7,046 bases of DNA from Campylobacterales bacterium (GCA_016784825.1 JADHTT010000035.1:1-7046); one strand, 5' to 3'; numbered from the stretch's first letter, positions 1 to 5,479 are shown. Notes: generated by a model from the letters alone, not told the origin. Program-made: numbers and translations.

Positions 1-547
1 CAATAGTACACATTTTTGCATTGGCTAAAGAGCCTAAATCATATTGTTCAAATGAATCACTAATAAAATTATAATCAAATTTAATTGCATGTGCTACAAA
101 TATATCATCTTCTAAAAAGTTTTTAAAATCTCTTAATACAGGTTCTAAAACCCTAGCATCTTTGAGCATATCTGTAGTAATACCAGTCACCTCAACAATT
201 GATTTTGGAACCTCTTTACAATATACAAGTTCATCAAATTTATCTATAATTTGACCATTTTTATACTTAACAGCTCCAAGTTCAATGATCTGACCTTTTG
301 AAGCTTTTCCTGCAGTTGTTTCTATATCAACTATACAAAATACTTGATCTTCAATATTTGTAACTGTAGGCTTGTACACTACAGAGTCATCTACAAAATC
401 AATAGGGAAACCATTTGATACTAAAAGCTCAAATTCTAATTGAGGATCTTCAAATGTTGATTTTTGTCTTGATAATTCTATTAAAAATTCATCAAATAAA
501 ATAGGTGATTTTTTAAGATTTCTAATCAGTGTATTAAGATAGTTCAT
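1..547 (-). CDS. 3'-5' exonuclease, DnaQ/Pol III epsilon-like (partial, C-terminus outside window)
   Basis: The first 182 codons are visible. Residues 1-65 form an N-terminal extension rich in acidic and hydrophobic residues that I cannot assign. The exonuclease domain starts near residue 69. Exo I is seen as D74-I-E76-T-T in the string CIVDIETT, and Exo II as H153-A-I-K-F-D158 in VAHAIKFDYNF. The third motif (HxxxD) lies beyond base 1. DEDD-type exonucleases of this kind remove 3' nucleotides with two metal ions, in proofreading or repair. ATG at 545-547 is chosen because AAAGAGG stands just upstream. This start lies inside the end of trpF, giving a 14-base overlap and suggesting translational coupling. 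The gene is third in the rpe-trpF-exonuclease operon. It could be a proofreading subunit or a separate repair exonuclease; the fragment does not decide. Confidence 0.88.
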   Translation of the reverse strand, partial: MNYLNTLIRNLKKSPILFDEFLIELSRQKSTFEDPQLEFELLVSNGFPIDFVDDSVVYKPTVTNIEDQVFCIVDIETTAGKASKGQIIELGAVKYKNGQIIDKFDELVYCKEVPKSIVEVTGITTDMLKDARVLEPVLRDFKNFLEDDIFVAHAIKFDYNFISDSFEQYDLGSLANAKMCTI

Positions 548-1127
548 TTGCCTCTTTACAAAAGCTAATAATTTTTTGCTTATCTTTTTTACCTCTAGAT
601 GCTTCTACCCCACTACTTACATCAACGCCATAGAAATTAAATCCATCTAGTTCATGTAAATTTGCCGAATCAAGACCACCTGCGATGATCATCTTTGAAC
701 AATCTACATCTTTAAACCAATCAAGTTCTAAGCGTTTACCTTCACCACCAAACTCTGATACAAAAGCATCTACAAGTACATATTTTCCTTGTGAATTTAT
801 AATATCATCTTTTGATTGTGCTCGTATTACTTTAATATGTCTAGTTTGAAGTGAATTAAAAAACTTATCATCGGCTTCAAAATGAATTTGAGCGATATCT
901 ATAGAAGCTCTTTTGCAAATAAAATCCACTTGTGCAGCTGGTAAATTAACAAATAAACCAACACATTGTACAAAAGGTGGTAATTGTTCTATAATCTTTT
1001 TTGCTTCATTTGGACTAATATATCTAGCTGACTTCTCATAAAATACAAACCCTAATGCATCTGCTCCAGAATCTATAGCATCTAAAGCATCTTCTAGATT
1101 TGTGATTCCACAGATTTTAATTCTCAT
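534..1127 (-). CDS. trpF: Phosphoribosylanthranilate isomerase
   Basis: This enzyme catalyses the Amadori rearrangement of N-(5-phosphoribosyl)anthranilate to CdRP in cytosolic tryptophan synthesis. At 197 residues it has the usual length for the family, a single TIM barrel. Visible signatures are KICGITNLEDA at 4-14 with catalytic cysteine C6, GADALGFVFY at 21-30, VGLFVN at 56-61, VDAF at 119-122 with the likely catalytic acid D120, GGEGKRLELDW at 127-137, IAGGL at 148-152, and the phosphate-binding end VDVSSGVE at 168-175 followed by GKKD. The usual QLHG segment reads QIHFE (80-84), a mild divergence. The gene lies 5 bases after rpe and overlaps the exonuclease start by 14 bases, so all three are probably one transcript. 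No other trp gene is visible, so trpF is separated here from any trp cluster. Confidence 0.95.
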   Translation of the reverse strand: MRIKICGITNLEDALDAIDSGADALGFVFYEKSARYISPNEAKKIIEQLPPFVQCVGLFVNLPAAQVDFICKRASIDIAQIHFEADDKFFNSLQTRHIKVIRAQSKDDIINSQGKYVLVDAFVSEFGGEGKRLELDWFKDVDCSKMIIAGGLDSANLHELDGFNFYGVDVSSGVEASRGKKDKQKIISFCKEANELS

Positions 1128-1132
1128 TTAAT

Positions 1133-1774
1133 TTATACCTGCAGAGACTTAATAGCTTTAGAGTAGTCATCACTACCATATACATATGATCCTGCTACAA
1201 CTACATCAACTCCAGCTTCTTTTAATTCATAAATGTTTTTATTGTTTACTCCACCATCTACTTCAATTAAACAATTTGGATTTCTTTTTTCAATTAAAGC
1301 TTTTAGTTTTTTTGCTTTTTCTACAACTGATGGTATAAACTTTTGACCACCAAACCCAGGGTTTACACTCATTAATAAAACCATATCCAAATCTTCAAGT
1401 AAGTATTCTATAGACTCAGGAGTACTATGTGGGTTTAATACAATAGCAGGCTTAATCCCTAATCCTCTTAGCTTTTGAATTACTCTATGTGGGTGTTTTT
1501 CACTTTCAATATGAAATGAAATATATTCAGGCTTAAGGGGAGCATAAAGGTCAATAAAAAAACTATTGTTTTCTACCATAAGATGAATATCTAATGACTT
1601 TGTAGCAACTTTTGCTACAGGACCTACTACAACTGGTCCAATTGTCATATTTGGTACAAAGTGACCATCCATCACATCTACATGAATTAAATCACAACCA
1701 CCATCACAAATAGCTATAATCTCTTCATTTAATTTACCAAAATCTGCACTTAATATACTTGGAGCAACTAACAT
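1133..1774 (-). CDS. rpe: Ribulose-phosphate 3-epimerase
   Basis: This enzyme interconverts D-ribulose 5-phosphate and D-xylulose 5-phosphate in the pentose phosphate and pentose-recycling pathways of the cytosol. At 213 residues it is of typical length. Hallmarks are APSILSADF (4-12), IHVDVMDGHFVPN (30-42), DIHLMVE (62-68), the loop VNPGFGGQKF (137-146), EVDGGVN (171-177) and VVAGSYVYG (192-200). The expected metal ligands H31, D33, H64 and D173 are present, and D33 and D173 are the acid/base pair. ATG at 1772-1774 has AAGGG upstream with about 6 bases of spacing. It is the first gene of the minus-strand operon with trpF 5 bases downstream, and it diverges from the DsrE-like gene across an 83-base gap. 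No truncation is seen. Confidence 0.97.
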   Translation of the reverse strand: MLVAPSILSADFGKLNEEIIAICDGGCDLIHVDVMDGHFVPNMTIGPVVVGPVAKVATKSLDIHLMVENNSFFIDLYAPLKPEYISFHIESEKHPHRVIQKLRGLGIKPAIVLNPHSTPESIEYLLEDLDMVLLMSVNPGFGGQKFIPSVVEKAKKLKALIEKRNPNCLIEVDGGVNNKNIYELKEAGVDVVVAGSYVYGSDDYSKAIKSLQV

Positions 1775-1791
1775 ACTAAACCCTTATAATT

Positions 1792-1797
1792 ATTATA
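1792..1797 (-). promoter_or_regulatory. Candidate -10 box for the rpe operon
   Basis: The minus strand reads TATAAT here, 17 bases before the rpe start codon. No good -35 is seen (AATATT at the 17-base spacing), which is common for sigma70 promoters of Campylobacterota. The predicted transcript would have a very short leader that just includes the AAGGG ribosome site. The surroundings are AT-rich, so a chance match is possible. Confidence 0.35.
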
Positions 1798-1857
1798 TTT
1801 ATGTGATTGTATCTAATATTTAGTTAATATGTTTTATAGAACAAAAGGATTAAGGCA

Positions 1858-2205
1858 ATGAATAAAGAAAACCTACTAATAGTAATATCTACACCAAACA
1901 CAGACTCGATCATGAAATTCCCTCTTCTATATGGTGGAGTATCGATTCCTAGAGGATATTGGAAAAGAGTCCATGTGATGTTTTGGGGAGCATCTATCCA
2001 AACAGTACAAAATGAATCTAGAGTAAGAGACAAAGTACAAACTATGCAAAAAGATGGCGTAGAATTTAGCTCATGTATCGTATGTGCCCAAGAATATAAT
2101 GCAGTAAACTCACTAGAATCTATAGGGATAGAATGTAATCATACTGGTGAACTTCTTACTACTGCACTTAAAGATGATCCATCGTGGTCTATACTAACGA
2201 TATAA
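1858..2205 (+). CDS. DsrE/DsrF-like family small protein
   Basis: This 115-residue soluble protein opens with a beta strand, NLLIVISTPN (5-14), then an aromatic and Gly/Pro stretch, RVHVMFWGAS (37-46), and a helix-rich middle, TVQNESRVRDKVQTMQKDG. The second half, VEFSSCIVCAQEYNAV (68-83) followed by LESIGIECNHTGELLTTAL (86-104), has the DsrE-fold order: a strand ending in a cysteine, helix, 'lGie', then G-x-L near the C-terminus. Cysteines are C73, C76 and C93. Family members carry persulfide sulfur in TusBCD/DsrEFH relays, but many single-gene paralogues have no known role. Here C73-x-x-C76 could be redox- or sulfur-active; this is inference. There is no signal peptide or membrane segment. 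AAAAGGA ends 7 bases before the ATG. The gene stands alone, divergent from rpe. Confidence 0.7.
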   Translation: MNKENLLIVISTPNTDSIMKFPLLYGGVSIPRGYWKRVHVMFWGASIQTVQNESRVRDKVQTMQKDGVEFSSCIVCAQEYNAVNSLESIGIECNHTGELLTTALKDDPSWSILTI

Positions 2206-2213
2206 AAACTTAA

Positions 2214-2245
2214 AATAATATTATTATTAATATAATAGTATTAAT
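2214..2245 (+). other. AT-only inverted repeats after the DsrE-like gene
   Basis: A 12-base palindrome (AATAATATTATT, 2214-2225) is followed by ATTAATA (2226-2232) and TATTAAT (2239-2245) around a 6-base loop. As a terminator it would be weak because the stems contain no G-C pairs and no clear T-run follows directly. It may simply be low-complexity spacer. Confidence 0.25.
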
Positions 2246-2249
2246 TAGT

Positions 2250-2278
2250 TTGACTTTTTGGTGTTTTTATTATATAAT
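2250..2278 (+). promoter_or_regulatory. Sigma70-type promoter of the HTH/AbiEii operon
   Basis: TTGACT (2250-2255) and TATAAT (2273-2278) are separated by exactly 17 bases. This is near-consensus for sigma70. Transcription should start near 2285, giving a leader of about 24 bases before the ATG at 2309. The 8-base sequence ATTAATTA, or its complement TAATTAAT, occurs at 2240-2247, 2275-2282 (overlapping the -10) and 2291-2298. These could be operator half-sites for the HTH protein encoded next, although AT-rich DNA makes chance copies easy. Confidence 0.7.
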
Positions 2279-2308
2279 TAATCTTATTCTATTAATTAAA
2301 AGGTTTTT

Positions 2309-2881
2309 ATGGAACTTAACTATTCAACATTAGATAACTTACTAAAAGATGTAAAAAGTACTATTAGAAATGAACGAATTGCATTAGATTTAACTCAAAA
2401 AGAATTTGCCGATATTGTTAGTATAAAATACGCAACATATAGAAGCTTTGAACAAACAGGTAAACTCTCACTAGAAAATTATCTCTCTATTTTAATTAAA
2501 CTAAATAAGCATCATGAATTTCAAAAATTTCTTGAAGGATTTGAATTTGAAAATCAGAAGCAAAGAGCAAGAACAGAGTCTAAAACTCAAAACAATATTT
2601 TAATTAAACCAATTATAGCACCTAATCAAAAACAAATTGTACTTGATAAAAATATATTTGGAAATGAACTATTCTATAGTGTTGATAATGGTCATATTTA
2701 TGAAGTTTCAACTTTTATATCCATTATACTTAAAAACTATGATGATGAAAAACTCATGCTATTGATAAAGTATTTTGGGATGAAGAGACTTAAACCATAT
2801 ATATTAAAGCAAAAAGATATACAGCTTTTAGAGAAGTTTAATAAACATTTATCTTATATTGAAAAAGGAAATAAGTGTTAG
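2309..2881 (+). CDS. HTH (XRE-like) protein with DUF6922-like C-terminus, probable antitoxin/autorepressor of the AbiEii pair
   Basis: This protein has 190 residues. Residues about 15-66 look like an XRE/Cro-type helix-turn-helix: IRNERIALDLTQKEFADI, then a turn and recognition helix (IKYATYRSFEQTG), then LENYLSILIKLN. A charged linker rich in Lys, Gln and Asn follows (about 75-112). Residues 117-178 (from IFGNELFYSVD through LLIKYFGMKRLKPYIL) resemble DUF6922, a small domain often encoded just upstream of AbiEii-type nucleotidyltransferases. That match is from memory of the family. The likely role is DNA-binding antitoxin: the N-terminus represses the operon and the C-terminus engages the toxin. 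ATG at 2309 has AAAGG 5 bases upstream. The stop lies inside the next gene, a 7-base overlap. Base composition is noticeably AT-richer than lepA, hinting at transfer. The function is inferred from architecture and context. Confidence 0.72.
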   Translation: MELNYSTLDNLLKDVKSTIRNERIALDLTQKEFADIVSIKYATYRSFEQTGKLSLENYLSILIKLNKHHEFQKFLEGFEFENQKQRARTESKTQNNILIKPIIAPNQKQIVLDKNIFGNELFYSVDNGHIYEVSTFISIILKNYDDEKLMLLIKYFGMKRLKPYILKQKDIQLLEKFNKHLSYIEKGNKC

Positions 2882-3579
2882 AAAAGACAAAACATACATT
2901 AGAAATATTAGCACAAGATGATTTATTTAAAAACAATGATATAAGGTTTGTTGGTGGTACAGCACTATCATACTTAATCAAACATAGACTATCAGAAGAT
3001 TTAGACTTTGCAACGCTTTCACTTGAAGTTGATTATATCACTCAAACTATGGAAAAATATGGAGCTAGACGAGTTAAACTAAATAATACACTTATAGATA
3101 ATGCTAAAAATGACGGTGAAAATATAGACTATAGTTATTTGGTATTTAACCTTGATGGAGTAAAAATTGAATTTTTTATACCACCATTTAATATATTTGA
3201 AGATGAAGTATGGACTAAGGATCAATATCATCACTATGAAAATACAAATCTAAAAATATCATCACTTGATACTATCTTCTATATGAAAACAATGGCATTT
3301 TGGAATAGAAAAAAATACCGAGATCTCTTTGATATATATTATATTTTAACAAATAAACTTTATGACTCAAAGCTATTTATAGAAAAATATTTACAATATA
3401 ATATCACTTATACTACTAAACATTTATATGAAAAAATACAAAGTAAAAATGAATTCTATTTAAAAGAAACAGATGAAGGTCTCCATACTCTTGTAGATGT
3501 ACCAAGAACATATGAATATTATAGAAAAGAAATAGAAAATATTATTCATCAAGTCTATCTTGATGAAATATATTCATAA
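2875..3579 (+). CDS. Nucleotidyl transferase AbiEii/AbiGii toxin family protein
   Basis: This 234-residue protein belongs to the DNA polymerase beta-like nucleotidyltransferase toxins (AbiEii/MenT type). Family members transfer nucleotides to target RNA, such as tRNA acceptor ends, and mediate growth arrest or phage abortive infection. Motif I is VGGTALSY (26-33) followed by R38-L-S-E-D42-L-D44-F, the G-G-x-A-L/S-x-D-x-D signature with both metal carboxylates. A third acidic position is probably E99 in VKIEFF. Motif III includes K138 in FYMKTMAF, and motif IV is KYRDLFDIYYIL (147-158) with D150 and D153. All catalytic motifs look intact. The start is GTG at 2875; AAGGA ends 5 bases upstream and the frame overlaps the antitoxin end by 7 bases, typical of coupled TA genes. 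No upstream ATG fits. The substrate cannot be read from sequence. Confidence 0.87.
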   Translation: MLEKTKHTLEILAQDDLFKNNDIRFVGGTALSYLIKHRLSEDLDFATLSLEVDYITQTMEKYGARRVKLNNTLIDNAKNDGENIDYSYLVFNLDGVKIEFFIPPFNIFEDEVWTKDQYHHYENTNLKISSLDTIFYMKTMAFWNRKKYRDLFDIYYILTNKLYDSKLFIEKYLQYNITYTTKHLYEKIQSKNEFYLKETDEGLHTLVDVPRTYEYYRKEIENIIHQVYLDEIYS

Positions 3580-3584
3580 GGGAG
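3578..3584 (+). promoter_or_regulatory. Strong ribosome binding site overlapping the toxin stop codon
   Basis: AAGGGAG begins within the TAA stop of the AbiEii-family gene (3577-3579) and lies 9 bases before the ATG of the CPXCG gene. The overlap supports translation of the small protein from the same transcript as the toxin. Confidence 0.6.
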
Positions 3585-3593
3585 TAATATAAT

Positions 3594-3788
3594 ATGGAAG
3601 AGAAATTTTATACCTGTCCGTATTGTCTTCAATATGTATCTACTCTACTAGATACTGGAATATATGGTAGTGCTAATATCGTAGATGACTGTGAAGTTTG
3701 TTGTAGACCAATAGAGATAAACTATAGCGTAGAAGATTATCAAGTAGTTGAGTTTGATTATAGAGCTATTGAAGGTAATGAGTATTAA
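3594..3788 (+). CDS. CPXCG-motif cysteine-rich zinc-ribbon protein
   Basis: This 64-residue protein carries two cysteine knuckles: C8-P-Y-C11 near the N-terminus and C33-E-V-C36-C37-R-P-I after a DD pair. The order CPxC, about 20 residues, D-D-C-x-V-C-C-R-P-I matches the Cys_rich_CPXG family (PF14255, named from memory), small proteins thought to bind one zinc. The usual CPYCG reads CPYCL, so the family-naming glycine is replaced. The tail is acidic and unstructured. No function is established for the family; zinc binding is inferred from the cysteines. The gene begins 14 bases after the toxin stop with the AAGGGAG ribosome site, so it is probably transcribed with the TA pair, though it may be a passenger. 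No signal peptide is present, so it is cytosolic. Confidence 0.88.
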   Translation: MEEKFYTCPYCLQYVSTLLDTGIYGSANIVDDCEVCCRPIEINYSVEDYQVVEFDYRAIEGNEY

Positions 3789-3793
3789 GATAC

Positions 3794-3830
3794 TGTAAAG
3801 TGAATTGCATATTTTACATTTCACTTTACA
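3794..3830 (+). repeat. 11-base inverted repeat upstream of fic (operator-like)
   Basis: TGTAAAGTGAA (3794-3804) and its exact complement TTCACTTTACA (3820-3830) flank a 15-base AT-rich spacer. The right arm contains the -35 hexamer TTTACA of the fic promoter, so a protein bound here would block RNA polymerase. A third copy of the core, ACTTTACA, lies at 3875-3882. No T-run follows the hairpin, so it is a poor intrinsic terminator for the CPXCG gene, although it could fold in RNA. Confidence 0.75.
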
Positions 3831-3853
3831 AATAATAAATAAAAGTGTATAAT
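3825..3853 (+). promoter_or_regulatory. Sigma70-type promoter of fic
   Basis: TTTACA (3825-3830) and TATAAT (3848-3853) are 17 bases apart. Start of transcription is expected near 3860, leaving a leader of about 40 bases. The -35 lies in the right arm of the inverted repeat, and another box copy falls in the leader. Confidence 0.72.
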
Positions 3854-3874
3854 GACTTAGATATTTAACAATAT

Positions 3875-3883
3875 ACTTTACAG
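3875..3883 (+). promoter_or_regulatory. Third ACTTTACA box in the fic leader
   Basis: ACTTTACAG is the exact complement of CTGTAAAGT at 3793-3801 and shares ACTTTACA with 3823-3830. The two same-orientation copies are 52 bases apart, close to five helical turns. A repressor could therefore bridge -35 and leader sites on one DNA face. Confidence 0.5.
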
Positions 3884-3899
3884 CACAAAAGAGGGATAT

Positions 3900-4841
3900 A
3901 TGTTTGATTATATAAATATAGCCTACAGCAAAAAGATAGAAGCATTATTAGAAGTTTATCCTAGTTCTACAAAACTTGCTCAAACTTTAGAAGTAAGTAG
4001 AATGTCTTTAGTAAATTGGCGAGATGATGACTCTAAAATCAAAGATGAAAATAAATTAAGAATAGATGTAGAATATTGTAAACAATTTGGCTTTGATAGT
4101 ATTGGTATTGAGCAAATGAATCAATTACATAATCAGCTACAAAATACTTCATTTGAATATTTTCAAAATGGTGAAGAAGCATTAATACACAACATATCTT
4201 TAAACAATGCATTTGGTTCTCTAGAGATAGAAGAAAGCAAAATCACACAAAAGCAATTTAATAAAGTAGTACAAGAAAAAGAGATTATCAAAGATATTGA
4301 ACAAAGAGAACTATTTTCTATAAAAAACTTAGCTGCTTTAAATGATAAAATTATCAAAGATGCTATAGTGTGTAGAGATGATAGTGAATGTAGTCATACT
4401 ATAGACACAAGAGATATAAAAAACTTTCACTTTGCACTAATGAGTGGTATTCGTACAGATGCAGGTGAGTATTCTACAAAAGTGAGAATAATTCCTGGAC
4501 ATGAAGACCTATATCTGACAGATGCCAGAGATATACCAGAAGTACTAGAAAGCTGGGTAGAAAAATACAAGCAAATCACAACATTAGAAGATATTGCAAA
4601 AGCTCATGCAGATTTTGAATTGATACATCCATTTGGTGATGGAAATGGTAGAGTAGGAAGAATAATAATGACTATGCATTGTATATATGCAGGATATATT
4701 CCACCTTTGATAAATAAGTCAAATAAAGCGTTGTATTATGTATTTTTAAAACATGCACAAATCAATAATGAATATGGACATTTAAGCTACTTTATTGGTC
4801 AAAGTATTTTATCTATGCATAATAAGTTTATAAGAGGCTAA
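3900..4841 (+). CDS. Fic-family protein adenylyltransferase with N-terminal HTH
   Basis: This protein has 313 residues. Fic enzymes transfer AMP (sometimes other nucleotides) from ATP to a hydroxyl side chain of target proteins. The full active-site motif is H243-P-F-G-D-G-N-G-R-V-G-R254, with catalytic histidine and both arginines. Residues 184-214, with VRIIPGHEDLYLTD, form the expected target-binding flap. An autoinhibitory helix of class II type appears at 107-112 as S-L-E-I-E-E; the family pattern is S/T-x-x-x-E-G/N, so E111 is kept but the following residue is E. At the N-terminus TKLAQTLEVSRMSLVNWR (24-41) resembles a helix-turn-helix, suggesting DNA binding and autoregulation at the boxed promoter. 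GAGGG at 3891-3895 precedes the ATG. CDGSH starts 3 bases after its stop. Targets are unknown. It is unlike toxin FicT, which pairs with a separate FicA. Confidence 0.93.
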   Translation: MFDYINIAYSKKIEALLEVYPSSTKLAQTLEVSRMSLVNWRDDDSKIKDENKLRIDVEYCKQFGFDSIGIEQMNQLHNQLQNTSFEYFQNGEEALIHNISLNNAFGSLEIEESKITQKQFNKVVQEKEIIKDIEQRELFSIKNLAALNDKIIKDAIVCRDDSECSHTIDTRDIKNFHFALMSGIRTDAGEYSTKVRIIPGHEDLYLTDARDIPEVLESWVEKYKQITTLEDIAKAHADFELIHPFGDGNGRVGRIIMTMHCIYAGYIPPLINKSNKALYYVFLKHAQINNEYGHLSYFIGQSILSMHNKFIRG

Positions 4842-4844
4842 ACC

Positions 4845-5060
4845 ATGACAACACCATTAAAAGTTACATTAGAAAAAGACAAAAAGCAAGCATACTGTAC
4901 ATGTGGATTAAGTGCTGACAAGGCACTATGTGATGGATCACATAGAGGGACAGGGTTGAAGCCTTTGAAGTTTTATGTAGAAGAGACAAAAGAGTATAGT
5001 ATCTGTAGATGTAAGAAGACAAAGACACCACCATTTTGTGATGGGTCACATAAACTATAA
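4845..5060 (+). CDS. Double CDGSH iron-sulfur domain protein
   Basis: This 71-residue cytosolic protein has two CDGSH modules, each of which should hold a [2Fe-2S] cluster on three Cys and one His. The first is C18-T-C20 ... C29-D-G-S-H33, and the second is C54-R-C56 ... C65-D-G-S-H69. The second fits C-x-C-x2-S/T-x3-P-x-C-D-G-S-H exactly. In the first the usual proline is A27. Two modules in one short chain are typical of bacterial CDGSH proteins, which in mitochondrial relatives (mitoNEET) are redox- and iron-linked; the role in bacteria is not settled. AAGAGG inside the end of fic lies 7 bases before the ATG, and the genes are 3 bases apart, so co-transcription and coupling with fic are likely. 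Whether the link is functional is unknown. Confidence 0.94.
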   Translation: MTTPLKVTLEKDKKQAYCTCGLSADKALCDGSHRGTGLKPLKFYVEETKEYSICRCKKTKTPPFCDGSHKL

Positions 5061-5096
5061 GTGTAAAATATATTACGGAAAACTAAGGGGAAAATT

Positions 5097-5378
5097 ATGG
5101 TTACTTATGGATCAAATGAACTTATTTCATCATCAGAGTTAGCTAAAAAGTTTGGTACATACCTTTCTTTAATTAGAGAAAACACTGTGGATAAACTAGC
5201 TATTTTAAAAAATAATAAAGTTGAAGCAGTACTTGTATCAAAAGATGAATATGAAGTTATGAGTGAAGCACTTAAAAGACTAGAAGCTCAGCAAATCATG
5301 ACATCTATTCAAGCAGGTCTAGATGATGTCCAAAAAGGTAAAACTAAACCTATTGATACACTATGGGATGAATTGTGA
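5097..5378 (+). CDS. Phd/YefM family type II antitoxin
   Basis: This protein has 93 residues. The N-terminal DNA-binding and dimerisation part runs from the S-S-S-E-L-A-K-K-F-G region (11-20) through LIRENTVDKLAILKNNKVEAVLVSKDEYE (25-53), with the Phd hallmarks of a helix placed on a promoter-reading sheet and 'avLvS.deYe.m'. A helix follows (53-75), then a tail ending KPIDTLWDEL that normally wraps the toxin. The frame is complete. AAGGGG (5085-5090) lies 6 bases before the ATG. The spacer from CDGSH is only 36 bases and contains TATATT (5069-5074), which might be a -10, but read-through from fic is also possible. The stop overlaps a GTG by four bases in the usual TA manner, yet the toxin frame that follows is broken. 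It therefore appears to be an antitoxin left without a working partner. Confidence 0.88.
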   Translation: MVTYGSNELISSSELAKKFGTYLSLIRENTVDKLAILKNNKVEAVLVSKDEYEVMSEALKRLEAQQIMTSIQAGLDDVQKGKTKPIDTLWDEL

Positions 5379-5479
5379 TTATTGAGTATAGTGATAACTT
5401 TCTAATAAATAATCATGTCATTTATAGAAATTACTCCACTTTAAGTAATCACAGCACGATACCCACCTATATATTTTAA
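5375..5479 (+). pseudogene. Truncated RelE/ParE-family toxin (remnant)
   Basis: The frame starts with GTG overlapping the antitoxin stop (GTGA) and reads (V/M)IIEYSDNFL, a typical opening of RelE/ParE toxins of Phd/YefM systems. After about ten codons the resemblance ends. The frame continues INNHVIYRNY... and stops at 5477-5479 after 34 codons, against roughly 85-100 in the family. No downstream frame restores a RelE/ParE core or C-terminus, so this looks like a deletion or replacement rather than a single frameshift. The product should lack any catalytic fold. The assignment rests on the antitoxin context and the short match. Confidence 0.62.

Noticed and set aside
1824..2033. Minus-strand open frame of 69 codons opposite the DsrE-like gene
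   Set aside because: It lies across the start of a better-supported plus-strand gene with a ribosome site, and its translation resembles no family I recognise.
3588..3593. TATAAT just before the CPXCG start as a promoter
   Set aside because: It touches the start codon, leaving no room for a leader with the clear AAGGGAG ribosome site.
3794..3830. Inverted repeat as an intrinsic terminator of the CPXCG gene
   Set aside because: The stem is AT-rich, the loop is 15 bases and no T-run follows; overlap with the fic -35 and a third box copy favour an operator.
4163..4357. Minus-strand open frame of 64 codons inside fic
   Set aside because: It is fully opposite a well-supported Fic coding region and has hydrophobic, low-information translation typical of a shadow frame.
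3900..4841. Fic protein as a FicT/Doc-type toxin needing a separate antitoxin
   Set aside because: It is long, has its own inhibitory-helix-like SLEIEE and an HTH domain, and no FicA-like gene is next to it; the Phd gene lies beyond CDGSH and has its own RelE/ParE remnant.
4864..5049. Minus-strand open frame of 61 codons opposite CDGSH
   Set aside because: The plus strand encodes two clear CDGSH motifs; the opposite frame is a by-product.
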